Positions 1 through 7,929 of a stretch of 64,000 nt of DNA are shown piece by piece. Below the pieces are notes generated by a model that did not search any database, was not told where the DNA came from, and saw only the letters and a list, made by a program, of their open reading frames with translations. The position numbers were made by a program, and so were the translations under genes. This DNA comes from Novosphingobium cyanobacteriorum (GTDB lineage: Bacteria; Pseudomonadota; Alphaproteobacteria; Sphingomonadales; Sphingomonadaceae), in NCBI RefSeq assembly GCF_029436685.1, contig NZ_JAROCY010000003.1:186001-250000 (forward strand). Reading direction: 5' to 3'. How positions within the stretch are numbered: position 1 is the first letter of the stretch; every line of letters begins with the position of its first letter.

Positions 1-980
1 CGGCGGGCCATCGCCTGATGGCGGCGCACCTGCTCGAACGCATCGCGCGCGTCATAGGCGTGACCTTCCCATTCAGACACCATCGTGCCGGTGAAGCCGC
101 CGTCCTTGAACAGTGGCAGGATCGTCTCGTAGTCGATCGCTTCCTCAACGCCATCGTCATCCACGCCATAGAACTTGCCATGGATGTGGATCGTGCGGTC
201 GACCAGCGCCGCCCAGCTCTTGGGATCGTTGTTCGAAAGGATGAAGAAGGCAAGGCACGCCGCCTGGATGTGCAGCGGCGCATGACCGTGCGCCAGGCCC
301 CATTCGCGCAGGCGACCGGCCTTCTCGTGGCTCATGCCGCCTTCGAGCCAGACTTCCTTGAGCTTGTCGAGCAGGTCTTCCGAAGCGCCCTTGGCCCGCG
401 CGGCGTTGAGCATCGATTCCGGAATGCGGCTGGCGGTGCCGCCGAAGTCGGGAATCCAGCCGAGCACCGGGGTGTTCAGCTTGTCATACATCTCGGCATA
501 GGCCTGCACCGCCGGGTGGCCCGCCCACATCGGCGCGTGCACTTCCACGCCCATGCGGATGTCCAGTTCCTCGGCATAAGGAGCGATTTCGGGCAGCAGG
601 TGCACCGGCAGCGCGAACTGATAACGCACGAGGCTGAAGCCCATCTTCTTGGCCGAACGCAGCTGGCGCTTGTGGTATTCCACCAGCGCGGCATCCTCGA
701 TCGGCTGCTGACCGGGCTTGAGAAAGCGGTCCGAATTGATCGCGCACGACACGGGGTTGAGGCCCGTCTCGGCGATCATTTCCTTGAACTTTTCCGCATA
801 TGCATCGGAAACATCGGGGAATTCCTTGAAGTTCTGGAACCCGATGATCTCGATGTTCGGCCCCAGCCGGCGCTTGGCCACTTCGGCCAGCAGGGTATCG
901 AGTTCGAACTGGCGGGTCAGCCATTCGTTAGTGAAGGAATAGAGGGTGACGCCGACCTGCGGCCCAGTGTTGGTGGTCAT
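1..980 (-). CDS. Xylose-isomerase-like TIM-barrel protein, probable C-glycoside deglycosidase alpha subunit (partial, C-terminus off the window)
   Basis: Reading leftward from ATG at 980, the frame stays open to base 1, so the C-terminus is missing; about 326 residues are visible. The sequence fits the sugar phosphate isomerase/epimerase (AP endonuclease 2-like) fold. Candidate metal ligands occur in the expected order: Glu in GVEVHAP, Asp in WIPDFGG, His in HIHGKFY and Glu in VSEWEGHAY. The gene lies 15 bases downstream of a DUF6379-like small subunit, and that pairing is the known architecture of C-glycoside deglycosidases (alpha TIM barrel plus beta DUF6379). Those enzymes cleave the C-C bond of 3-oxo-C-glycosides. 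The TIM-barrel call is firm. The deglycosidase role is inferred from the pairing; an epimerase or lyase acting on another 3-keto sugar is the alternative. Confidence 0.8.
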   Translation of the reverse strand, partial: MTTNTGPQVGVTLYSFTNEWLTRQFELDTLLAEVAKRRLGPNIEIIGFQNFKEFPDVSDAYAEKFKEMIAETGLNPVSCAINSDRFLKPGQQPIEDAALVEYHKRQLRSAKKMGFSLVRYQFALPVHLLPEIAPYAEELDIRMGVEVHAPMWAGHPAVQAYAEMYDKLNTPVLGWIPDFGGTASRIPESMLNAARAKGASEDLLDKLKEVWLEGGMSHEKAGRLREWGLAHGHAPLHIQAACLAFFILSNNDPKSWAALVDRTIHIHGKFYGVDDDGVEEAIDYETILPLFKDGGFTGTMVSEWEGHAYDARDAFEQVRRHQAMAR

Positions 981-995
981 CGAAATTGTCCTCTC

Positions 996-1379
996 TCAGG
1001 CCGCGACGCGCAGCGTGTCGGTCTGCGGGTTGGTGCGCTTCATGCCGGGGATGTAGGGCGGGCTGACGAACAGGTTCAGAGCCACTTCATGCTCGCTCCC
1101 CACGTCCAGCGCGCGGTTCGGCAGGATCAGGAACGCGCTGTCGCGAATGAACCAGAAGGTGTCCACGCGCTCGCCATTGCTGGCCAGCGGCCAGCGTTCG
1201 CCATCGTATTCGATGAGGGCATCGGCCAGATCTACGTCCTGCCCATCAATCGACAGGCTGCCGACTTCGACCACCGAAAACGGCAGAGAACGATACCACG
1301 GCAGGCGCATCGCCAGCTTCAGGCCGCCATCAATGGCCGTCAGGCCTTCTTCACCGATTACGCGCTCAACGGGTAGCAT
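996..1379 (-). CDS. DUF6379-like protein, probable C-glycoside deglycosidase beta subunit
   Basis: This is a 127-residue, beta-rich protein without signal peptide or membrane segment. The start is ATG at 1379, preceded by the strong ribosome site AGGGAGAG; longer readings of the frame run back through the divergent promoter region and are rejected. The pattern GLKLAMRLPWYRSLP, then SIDG, then LFVSPPYIPG near the C-terminus resembles the DUF6379 family (CGDB), the small subunit of C-glycoside deglycosidases such as CarB and DfgB. In those enzymes it packs on the TIM-barrel alpha subunit and helps shape the active site. It is co-transcribed with the adjacent TIM-barrel gene and diverges from a GMC oxidoreductase. 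Family recognition is from memory of the sequence pattern, so a profile search should confirm it. Confidence 0.7.
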   Translation of the reverse strand: MLPVERVIGEEGLTAIDGGLKLAMRLPWYRSLPFSVVEVGSLSIDGQDVDLADALIEYDGERWPLASNGERVDTFWFIRDSAFLILPNRALDVGSEHEVALNLFVSPPYIPGMKRTNPQTDTLRVAA

Positions 1380-1397
1380 GGACTCTCCCTTTCCCTC

Positions 1398-1419
1398 AAT
1401 TAGAACCCCATTTCTAATT
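1398..1419. promoter_or_regulatory. Inverted repeat, candidate operator in divergent promoter region
   Basis: AATTAGAA at 1398-1405 and TTCTAATT at 1412-1419 form a perfect 8-bp inverted repeat with a 6-base spacer. It lies 19 bases upstream of the DUF6379 start and about 100 bases upstream of the GMC start. It is AT-rich in a GC-rich region and has the size of a dimeric repressor site. The regulator is not visible in the window. Confidence 0.5.
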
Positions 1420-1423
1420 AAGG

Positions 1424-1453
1424 CTTGACACCCGGTCAAGCGCCGTGCTGAGA
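1424..1453 (+). promoter_or_regulatory. Second inverted repeat overlapping a possible promoter for the GMC gene
   Basis: CTTGAC (1424-1429) and GTCAAG (1435-1440) form an inverted repeat with a 5-base spacer. It overlaps a consensus -35 hexamer TTGACA at 1425-1430. With a 17-base spacer the -10 would be CTGAGA at 1448-1453, which is weak. A regulator bound here would be expected to block the rightward promoter; this is inference. Confidence 0.35.
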
Positions 1454-1476
1454 AAAAGCGAACAAAAGTTCTATTA

Positions 1477-1499
1477 CCCTGCAATTCCAGTTTGCAGGG
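1477..1499 (+). promoter_or_regulatory. Third inverted repeat, in the leader of the GMC gene
   Basis: CCCTGCAA (1477-1484) and TTGCAGGG (1492-1499) are perfect 8-bp arms with a 7-base loop. The repeat ends 24 bases before the GMC start codon. It could act as an operator or as a leader RNA hairpin. No known riboswitch pattern was recognised. Confidence 0.4.
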
Positions 1500-1523
1500 A
1501 GCATTGCAAGGGACGGGGCGCGA

Positions 1524-3146
1524 ATGACCGGGTTCGATTACATCATCGTGGGTGCAGGTTCGGCCGGCTGCGTGCTGGCCAACCGGCTGAGCGCCGATCC
1601 GCGGACCACCGTCCTGTTGATCGAGGACGGCGGCGACAACCAGCACCCCTTCATCAAGATGGCCGGCGGCTTCATCAAGATGATGGGCAATCCCGACTAT
1701 TTCCGCGTCTACCAGACGGCCCCTCGCGAAGGCATGCGCGCCGGTATCCACACCTATGGCCGTGGCATGGGTGGGTCATCCGCCATCAATGGCACCTGGT
1801 ACCTCACCGGCATGCCCAAGGACTTCGACAGCTGGACCGACAGAGGCCTTTCCGGTTGGGGCTGGAACGACATCGCGCGGTGCTACGCCAAGTTCGAGGA
1901 CTATCGCGATCCCGGCGCGCACCCGGGCAGAGGCCAGGGCGGCGAACTGCAGGTCACGCCTTCCACCTATCAGTCGCCCGTGCTCGAAGCGCTGGTCGCT
2001 GGGTTTGGAACGCAAGGCATGCCCTGGCTCCCGGACATCACCACACCAGGAAAGCAGGGTGTCGGTCGCAGCCAGTATACGGTTGATCGCAAGGGCGTTC
2101 GCGAAAGCTCGTACAAGGCCTTCGTCATGCCGATCCTTGGCCGACACAACCTGACGATCGCGCAGCACACGGCCGTAAGCCGCGTGGTGATCGAAAACGG
2201 CCGCGCCACCGGCGTCGTTACCGAGGCGCACGGTCAGGAACGCACCTTCACCGCAAAGCGTGACGTGATCCTTTGCGCCGGTGTATATGGCTCACCGCAA
2301 TTGCTTCAGCTTTCAGGCGTGGGCCCCGGCGCGGTGCTGCAGGGACTGGGCATTCCCGTGTTGAAGGACCTGCCGATGGTGGGTCAGCAGCTGGCCGATC
2401 ACACCAAGTTCGGCGTTTCGTTCGACCTGACCAACCACCCCGGCACCAACCGTGAATTCTTCGGGTGGCGGCTCTATCGCAACGCGCTGCAGTATTTCCT
2501 CACCGGCACCGGCCACCTTGCCCGCGTCGGCATGCCGATCACCGGCCTTTGCGCCAGCGAAGGCACGCCCGAGGACTGGCCCGACCTGCAGGTTGGCGCC
2601 GCGCCCTTCGCCATGCGAACCGTCAACGAGATGGCCGCCCGCCCCGGCAGCCCCCTGACCCCGAACCCCGGCCTCACTTTCTCGGGCTATCACCTGCGGC
2701 CGAAGAGCCGCGGCTCGATCCGCCTCACCTCGCCAAACTTCCGCGACGCGCCGGTGGCCGATGCGGCGATCTGGTCCGATCCGTTTGACAAGGCCAAGAG
2801 CCTCGAATTGTTCCGCCTGTTCCGCGCCATCGCCGGGTCTGAACCACTCAAGACCTACATCGGCACCGAGCGCATGCCCGGGCCTGATGTGCAGGACGAG
2901 GGCGCGATCGTTGCAGAACTCGCAAAGATGGTCGAAGTCGGCCTGCACGGCACAGGCACGTGCGCCATGGGCACCGACGAGGCCACCTCAGTCACCGACG
3001 CGCGCGCCCGCGTCCACGGTGTTGGAAACCTGCGCGTGGTTGATTGCTCGATCATGCCCACCCCCGTTTCCGGCAACACCAATGGCCCGGCGATGGCGGT
3101 TGCAGAGCGTGCGGCGGAACTGATCCTGCAGGACGCCAAGGTCTGA
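1524..3146 (+). CDS. GMC-family FAD-dependent oxidoreductase
   Basis: The protein has 540 residues, a typical length for choline-dehydrogenase-like GMC enzymes. The N-terminal dinucleotide motif GAGSAG is at residues 10-15. The C-terminal catalytic region carries HGTGTCAMG (His about 475) and SGNTNGP (Asn about 518-520). There is no signal peptide, so it is probably cytoplasmic. GMC enzymes oxidise alcohols, choline or sugars. Because it diverges from a deglycosidase-like pair, a likely role is oxidation of a glycoside sugar hydroxyl, for example C3 to a ketone, as the GMC enzyme CarA does in C-glycoside breakdown. The sequence looks closer to the choline/alcohol dehydrogenase branch than to pyranose oxidases, so the substrate is uncertain. 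The start follows the ribosome site AAGGGACGGGG. Confidence 0.85.
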   Translation: MTGFDYIIVGAGSAGCVLANRLSADPRTTVLLIEDGGDNQHPFIKMAGGFIKMMGNPDYFRVYQTAPREGMRAGIHTYGRGMGGSSAINGTWYLTGMPKDFDSWTDRGLSGWGWNDIARCYAKFEDYRDPGAHPGRGQGGELQVTPSTYQSPVLEALVAGFGTQGMPWLPDITTPGKQGVGRSQYTVDRKGVRESSYKAFVMPILGRHNLTIAQHTAVSRVVIENGRATGVVTEAHGQERTFTAKRDVILCAGVYGSPQLLQLSGVGPGAVLQGLGIPVLKDLPMVGQQLADHTKFGVSFDLTNHPGTNREFFGWRLYRNALQYFLTGTGHLARVGMPITGLCASEGTPEDWPDLQVGAAPFAMRTVNEMAARPGSPLTPNPGLTFSGYHLRPKSRGSIRLTSPNFRDAPVADAAIWSDPFDKAKSLELFRLFRAIAGSEPLKTYIGTERMPGPDVQDEGAIVAELAKMVEVGLHGTGTCAMGTDEATSVTDARARVHGVGNLRVVDCSIMPTPVSGNTNGPAMAVAERAAELILQDAKV

Positions 3147-3150
3147 AAGG

Positions 3151-3184
3151 TTCGTTCAGGTTTCCACAAAGAAACCTGAACGAA
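3151..3184. terminator. Strong stem-loop after the GMC gene
   Basis: TTCGTTCAGGTTTC (3151-3164) and its exact complement at 3171-3184 form a perfect 14-bp stem with a 6-base loop. It begins 4 bases after the GMC stop codon. There is no T-run, so it may be a weak terminator or an mRNA 3'-end stabiliser. Confidence 0.6.
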
Positions 3185-3262
3185 AGCCAACAGGCACATT
3201 CAGCAAAGGGCCACGGCGAATCGCGCAATCTCCTTCCATCGGATCACTGGAAGGAGACCGTC

Positions 3263-3700
3263 ATGTTCAAGACCATCACCACCGCATTGGTTCTCGCCGG
3301 CACGGTCGCCACTGCTGGCGCAGCCAACGCGCAGAGCTGGGGCTATGACCGCGATTACGGGCGCGGCTATGACCGCAGCTGGCAGGACCAGCGCCAGATT
3401 GACCGCTACCTTGTTGAATCCACTTGCTCAGGCCAGCGCGGACAGGCGCTTGAAGCCCGCCTTTGGCGCGAATACCGCGAAGGCGACATCAGCCGCAGCG
3501 ACGCCCAGCGCATCCAGTATTCCATCGATCGCCTGCAGGACAAGGAACGGCATGAATGCCGCGAGCGGGACTACCGCGAAGCCCGTGACATCGGCAAGCG
3601 CTACATCCAGATCCGCGCCCGGATCGACGACCTGTCGAGCCGCAGGGGATACGGCTGGAACAACGGCGGCTATCGCGGCAACTATGGCCGCGGCTGGTAA
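3263..3700 (+). CDS. Small exported protein of unknown function, Arg/Tyr/Gly-rich
   Basis: This 145-residue protein starts at ATG 3263 behind a good AAGGAG site at 3251. The first 25 residues are a clear Sec signal peptide ending ANAQS. The mature protein is highly charged, with many Arg, Asp and Tyr, and has central predicted helices (QALEARLWREYREGDISRSD). It contains one pair of Cys residues far apart and a Gly/Tyr/Asn-rich tail. This composition suggests a small periplasmic or cell-surface protein, possibly protein- or polyanion-binding. No catalytic motif is visible and no family was recognised. A longer reading of the frame begins inside the GMC gene and is rejected. Confidence 0.75.
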   Translation: MFKTITTALVLAGTVATAGAANAQSWGYDRDYGRGYDRSWQDQRQIDRYLVESTCSGQRGQALEARLWREYREGDISRSDAQRIQYSIDRLQDKERHECRERDYREARDIGKRYIQIRARIDDLSSRRGYGWNNGGYRGNYGRGW

Positions 3701-3761
3701 GCCCTGAAGTCACAACGATCCGGAACGGCCCCTGCACCACGGTGCGGGGGCCGTCCCTGCA

Positions 3762-4229
3762 TCAGCCGCGCCCGCGATAGGAACTGACGCCCTGATCCGG
3801 CACCCACAGCCCTTCGGGCACCGCGCCCGATTGCCAGAACACGTCGATCGGAATGCCGCCGCGCGGGTACCAGTACCCGCCGATGCGCAGCCAGCGGGGG
3901 CGCATCTCGTCAAACAGGCGCTGCCCGATGCCCACGGTCACATCCTCGTGGAACCCGGCGTGATTGCGAAACGATCCGAGGAACAGCTTCAGGCTCTTTG
4001 ATTCCACGATGGTTTCGGCCGGTGCATAGTCAATCACCAGGTGCGCAAAATCGGGTTGGCCGGTCACCGGGCACAGCGAGGTGAACTCAGGCGCGGCAAA
4101 GCGTGCTAGGTACAGCGCGTTGGGGCGCGGATTGGGCACATAATCCAGCACCGCCTCTTCAGGAGAGGCAGGCAGGCTGCTCGTCTTGCCAAGGTGGAGC
4201 GGCCCGGGATGAAGAGGGTCGTCGGCCAT
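3762..4229 (-). CDS. queF: NADPH-dependent 7-cyano-7-deazaguanine reductase QueF
   Basis: This 155-residue protein has the short, single-domain QueF form. The active-site block [13 protein letters not shown] carries the catalytic Cys that forms the thioimide with preQ0, and the [15 protein letters not shown] helix is the family signature for substrate and NADPH binding. It reduces preQ0 to preQ1 in the queuosine tRNA-modification pathway in the cytoplasm. The start is ATG at 4229 behind AAAGGA; an upstream extension of the frame would run through the palindromic repeat at 4302-4458 and is rejected. No other queuosine gene is nearby. No preQ1 riboswitch was recognised upstream, where the repeat sits. 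Confidence 0.93.
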   Translation of the reverse strand: MADDPLHPGPLHLGKTSSLPASPEEAVLDYVPNPRPNALYLARFAAPEFTSLCPVTGQPDFAHLVIDYAPAETIVESKSLKLFLGSFRNHAGFHEDVTVGIGQRLFDEMRPRWLRIGGYWYPRGGIPIDVFWQSGAVPEGLWVPDQGVSSYRGRG

Positions 4230-4301
4230 CGGAAATCCTTTCGTTGCCGCGCCCATGCACCGGGCGCGCGAGCACGGCAAGCTGCCCGTTTGCACTCTGG
4301 C

Positions 4302-4458
4302 TCCAAACCCAATCAGGGCACGTTCCCTGCGGGACGCCCAAATGGCTTCCAGCTCGGGTGAACCGGCACTTGCAAAGGCAACCATCCTTCGCTGCGGTCC
4401 GCTTCACCCGACATGTTCACCATCTGGGCCGCTCGAACGTGCCCTGATTGGGTTTGGA
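4302..4458. repeat. 157-bp imperfect palindrome, MITE-like element
   Basis: The outer arms at 4302-4325 and 4435-4458 are perfect 24-bp inverted repeats (TCCAAACCCAATCAGGGCAC continuing to GTTC). Inner paired blocks follow in register: GCCCAAATGG against CCATCTGGGC (9 of 10) and TCGGGTGAA against TTCACCCGA. The whole segment could fold into one long hairpin. It fills most of the gap between queF and the next gene. No flanking target-site duplication was clearly seen and no transposase gene is present. It resembles a non-autonomous miniature element or a large extragenic palindrome. Confidence 0.75.
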
Positions 4459-4522
4459 CCCAAGGCGTTCAGTCGCTATTCAAGCGCGCCCGGCAGGGGA
4501 AAGACATGGACTGGAGTCAGCA

Positions 4523-5704
4523 GTGGTAAGCGTGCGGGGCGGTATTCTGGCCGGATGGGTTGCAGCAATCGCGGCGGCATTGGCTGCGCCCGCAATTGCC
4601 CCGGCGCAGTCGGCCAGCACCTATCAGCTACCCCCCGCCTCCCCCACTCCAACTCCGCGCGCCGCTGGCCCGGTGGACGATGGCGCGCCAGCGCCGGTCG
4701 CCACGGCCAGCCCCACGCCCACCATCGTCATCCCGACCCCAACCGTCGCGCCCAGCGCCAGTCCGCGTCCCCGCGCCACGCGCGCACCTGCGCCTGTGCC
4801 GACGCCGCCTTCCGCAACGCCAGCCGCAACACCTTCGCCAACCCTTCCGGCTGCCGCGCCAACCCTGGCTGCCCCTTCGGTGCCCCCCGAACCCGTTGCA
4901 GCGCCATCCGCCGAAACGCCGCCCCCGGCCGCAACGCCGCTTGCACCGCCAACGGACACGAACTGGCTGCCCTATGCGGCCATTGGCGCGGTGCTGGCGC
5001 TCATCGTTTTCGGCATCTGGGCCTGGCTCCGCCGCCGCAGGGAGGCCCGCGACCTGCCCGAACCCGCGCCCATTCCGGTGGTGCCGGCCGTTCCACGCGA
5101 GAAACCCGAACCCGCTGCGCAACGTGCGCCCGAGCCCACAGCACCGCCACCTGCGCCGCAACCTGCACCCCAGCCGCTGCCCGCGCCCGCATTCCGGCCT
5201 GCGCCGACAGATCCGCTTGTCTTCACCCTCGAAGCCACGCGACTTTCGGCCACGCTGGTGGCAGCCACGCTCGCCTATCGCCTTGTCGCCAGCAACCATG
5301 GCGCAGCGCCGCTGTCGGACATCGCCATATCCGGCGACATGACTTCGGCCCACGCCTCGCGCCCCACGGACGAGCTGTTCGCCTTGACCGGCCCGGAACT
5401 GCCCCCGCTGCATTCCATTGATTCACTCGCCCCCGGCGAATCCATCACGCTTGGCGGAGAGATCCGCCTGCCGCTCTCGGCCATCTTGCCGATTCGCCAT
5501 GGCGAGGCGCAGCTCTTCGTGCCGCTGGCGCGCTTTGATGGCTGGGCCAGCGCCACCGGCGGCGGTGCCGTCCACACCCGCAGCGTGTTCCTGATCGGAC
5601 AGGAAGGCGACGCCGGTGACCGATTGCAGCCGTTCCGCATCGACCTCGGCCCCCGAGTCTGGTCGCCTGTCGGACAGAAGGCGCTTCCTGTTCCGGTTAC
5701 GTGA
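4523..5704 (+). CDS. Proline-rich single-span membrane protein of unknown function
   Basis: The protein is about 393 residues if started at GTG 4523, which has GGAG seven bases upstream; a TTG start at 4448 would lie inside the palindromic element and is less likely. The order is: signal-like N-terminus (ILAGWVAAIAAALAAPAIA), a long Pro/Ala/Thr-rich segment, one membrane helix (LPYAAIGAVLALIVFGIWAW) followed by RRRRE, a second Pro/Ala-rich linker, and a folded, beta-rich C-terminal domain of about 160 residues. The arginine-rich stretch after the helix suggests the C-terminal domain is cytoplasmic. No catalytic motif is evident. The layout resembles membrane-anchored scaffold proteins; no function is proposed. 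Confidence 0.8.
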   Translation: MVSVRGGILAGWVAAIAAALAAPAIAPAQSASTYQLPPASPTPTPRAAGPVDDGAPAPVATASPTPTIVIPTPTVAPSASPRPRATRAPAPVPTPPSATPAATPSPTLPAAAPTLAAPSVPPEPVAAPSAETPPPAATPLAPPTDTNWLPYAAIGAVLALIVFGIWAWLRRRREARDLPEPAPIPVVPAVPREKPEPAAQRAPEPTAPPPAPQPAPQPLPAPAFRPAPTDPLVFTLEATRLSATLVAATLAYRLVASNHGAAPLSDIAISGDMTSAHASRPTDELFALTGPELPPLHSIDSLAPGESITLGGEIRLPLSAILPIRHGEAQLFVPLARFDGWASATGGGAVHTRSVFLIGQEGDAGDRLQPFRIDLGPRVWSPVGQKALPVPVT

Positions 5705-5802
5705 GCAACATTTTCGGTTGTCCTTTCGCATGTGCGAAGGTTAATCATGCTTCGTCACCGTGAGCGCGCAAAGACGCGCCGCGGCGCAGGCAGGAGCAAA
5801 CG

Positions 5803-6648
5803 ATGGATTCGCTGGTCTCGACCCAATGGCTCGCGGACGAAATGGGCGCGAACGACCTTCGGGTGGTCGACGCGACGGCCTTTCTTCCGGAACACAAGCG
5901 CGATGCGCTGCTGGAATATGAGGCCTGCCACATTCCCGGTGCGGTTTTCATGGACCTCGCCCACCTCGTCGACGAGACCGCGCCGGTCGCCAACACCCTG
6001 CCCAGCGCGGAAAAGTTCGCCAGCCGCATGCAGAGCCTTGGCCTCGGCGATGGCAGCCGCATCGTCATCTATGATGACAGCCCGGTAAAGACCGCCACCC
6101 GCGCATGGTTCATGCTGACCATGTTCGGCGCGCAGAACGTGGCCCTGCTCGATGGCGGCATCGCCAAGTGGAAGGCGGAAGGACGCCCCTGTGCGCAGGG
6201 CCGCGAAACGCTGCGCAGCCGCCATTTCACCGTCTGGCGCGATGATCGCAACCTGCGCTCGAAGGACCAGATGCTCGCCAATCTCGACAGCCATGCCGAA
6301 CAGGTGGTCGACGCGCGCGGCGCGGGCCGTTTCACCGGCGAAGTGGCGGAAGTGAAGCCGGGCCTTGCCAGTGGCCACATCCCCGGCGCGCGCAACCTGC
6401 CCTATGCCTCGCTCTTCGCGCCCGACGGCACGTGGAAAAAGCCAGCCGAGCTGCGTGCCGCCTTCGATGCCGCCGGGATCGACCTTGAAAAGCCGCTTGT
6501 CGCATCGTGCGGATCGGGCATGACCGCCAACGTGCCCATCTTCGCCGCCCACCTGCTCGGCTACGACAACGTCGCACTCTATGACGGCAGCTGGTCCGAA
6601 TGGGGCGCCGATCCTGCCCTGCCGAAGGAAACCGGCCCGGCGCGGTGA
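5803..6648 (+). CDS. sseA: 3-mercaptopyruvate sulfurtransferase (rhodanese family)
   Basis: This 281-residue protein has two rhodanese domains. The catalytic loop CGSGMTAN begins at Cys 236; CGSG[MV]TA is the signature that separates mercaptopyruvate sulfurtransferases from thiosulfate sulfurtransferases. It transfers sulfur from 3-mercaptopyruvate to a thiol acceptor or cyanide, in the cytoplasm. The ribosome site GCAGGAG lies just before ATG 5803. It is followed 48 bases later by metC and then mscS on the same strand, which suggests one sulfur amino-acid unit. The call is firm; whether mercaptopyruvate is the main donor in vivo is not shown by sequence. Confidence 0.92.
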   Translation: MDSLVSTQWLADEMGANDLRVVDATAFLPEHKRDALLEYEACHIPGAVFMDLAHLVDETAPVANTLPSAEKFASRMQSLGLGDGSRIVIYDDSPVKTATRAWFMLTMFGAQNVALLDGGIAKWKAEGRPCAQGRETLRSRHFTVWRDDRNLRSKDQMLANLDSHAEQVVDARGAGRFTGEVAEVKPGLASGHIPGARNLPYASLFAPDGTWKKPAELRAAFDAAGIDLEKPLVASCGSGMTANVPIFAAHLLGYDNVALYDGSWSEWGADPALPKETGPAR

Positions 6649-6696
6649 CCTCCGCACGCTTGTGAAACCGCGCCAATCCTGCTTTCACCTCGCCCC

Positions 6697-7929
6697 ATGA
6701 GCGCCCAGAACGACGACACCGCCCAAGGCCCCAATACCCGCCTCGTAGGTGCAGGCCGGCGGCCGGAATGGACCGGCACGCCCGATCACCCCGCCGCCGT
6801 GGTCAACCCTCCGGTGTGGCGCGCCTCGACGCATCTCTACGCGGACATGGCCGCCCTGCGTGCCCACCCCGCCAACGAGGATGGTCGGTTCTATTACGGA
6901 CGCCGCGGCGCCCCCACGCAGTGGGCGCTCGCCGATGCCCTCACCGCGCTGGAGCCGGGTGCGGCGGGCACGGTGCTCTATCCCTCTGGCGTTGCCGCCA
7001 TGGCCGGCGCGCTGCTCACCGTGCTGCGCCCCGGCGATGTGCTGTTGATGACCGACAACGCCTATGAGCCGAGCCGCGTGATGGGGCGAGGCCTGCTGAG
7101 GGACTTCGGCATCGAGACCCGCTGGTTCGATCCCTGCGATCCCGCCGCCTTCGAAGCCGCGATCTGTGAGCGCACCCGCGCCGTGCTGCTGGAAAGCCCC
7201 GGCAGCCTGACCATGGAAGTGCAGGACGTGCCCGCCCTTGCCGCCACGGCCAAGGCGCGCGGGCTGGTGGTGGTGCTGGACAACACCTGGGCCTCGCCGC
7301 TCGGCTTCCCCGCGCTGCAGATGGGCGCGGACATCGCGGTGATGAGCCTGACCAAGCACGTCTCCGGCCATTCCGACTGCATGATGGGCAGCGCCAGCGC
7401 CGGGCCGGAGTGGTACCGCAAGCTGCGCCTGCGCGCGCAGGGCCTCGGCAATGTGGTCTCGCCCGATGATGCGGCGCTGATGCTTCGGGGCCTGCGCACC
7501 ATGAAGGTCCGCCTCGATGCCGAAACCGCCTCTGCCCTCGCGATTGCGCAATGGCTGGAAGGCCGCACCGAGGTTTCTCGCGTGCTTTGCCCGATGTTGC
7601 CCGGCTCGGCCGGCCATGACCTGTGGCAACGCGATTTCACCGGCGGCTGCGGGCTGTTTTCGTTCGTGCTGAAAGGCGGCACGTCTGAGGCGCGCGATGC
7701 GCTGATCGATGCGCTGTCGCTGTTCGGCATCGGGTATTCGTGGGGCGGGTTCGAAAGCCTCGCCACCCCGGTCGATCCCGCCGCGATCCGCACGGCCAGC
7801 GCCTGGCCCCTGCCCGGCATGGACGCAGCCGACCGCTTCGGCGTGCGCCTGTCGATCGGGCTAGAGGACACGGCCGACCTCATTACCGATCTCGACCGTG
7901 GCCTCGCCGCCTGGAGCGCCGCGCTGTGA
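6697..7929 (+). CDS. metC: Cystathionine beta-lyase / Cys-Met metabolism PLP enzyme
   Basis: This 410-residue fold-type I PLP enzyme belongs to the Cys/Met metabolism family. Landmarks are the phosphate-binding Tyr/Arg segment FYYGRRGAPT, LYPSGVAAM, the cofactor Asp in VVLDNTWASPL and the Schiff-base Lys220 in SLTKHVSGH. The AxxLG..V segment and length match MetC-type cystathionine beta-lyases more than gamma-synthases. It would convert cystathionine to homocysteine, pyruvate and ammonia in methionine synthesis. It sits between sseA and mscS, with its stop overlapping the mscS start. A broader C-S lyase activity is possible. Confidence 0.88.
   Translation: MSAQNDDTAQGPNTRLVGAGRRPEWTGTPDHPAAVVNPPVWRASTHLYADMAALRAHPANEDGRFYYGRRGAPTQWALADALTALEPGAAGTVLYPSGVAAMAGALLTVLRPGDVLLMTDNAYEPSRVMGRGLLRDFGIETRWFDPCDPAAFEAAICERTRAVLLESPGSLTMEVQDVPALAATAKARGLVVVLDNTWASPLGFPALQMGADIAVMSLTKHVSGHSDCMMGSASAGPEWYRKLRLRAQGLGNVVSPDDAALMLRGLRTMKVRLDAETASALAIAQWLEGRTEVSRVLCPMLPGSAGHDLWQRDFTGGCGLFSFVLKGGTSEARDALIDALSLFGIGYSWGGFESLATPVDPAAIRTASAWPLPGMDAADRFGVRLSIGLEDTADLITDLDRGLAAWSAAL

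Noticed and set aside
4255-5421. A 388-codon + strand frame starting in the palindromic element
   Set aside because: It is a shifted reading of the proline-rich gene and has Arg/Ser/Ala-rich shadow composition.
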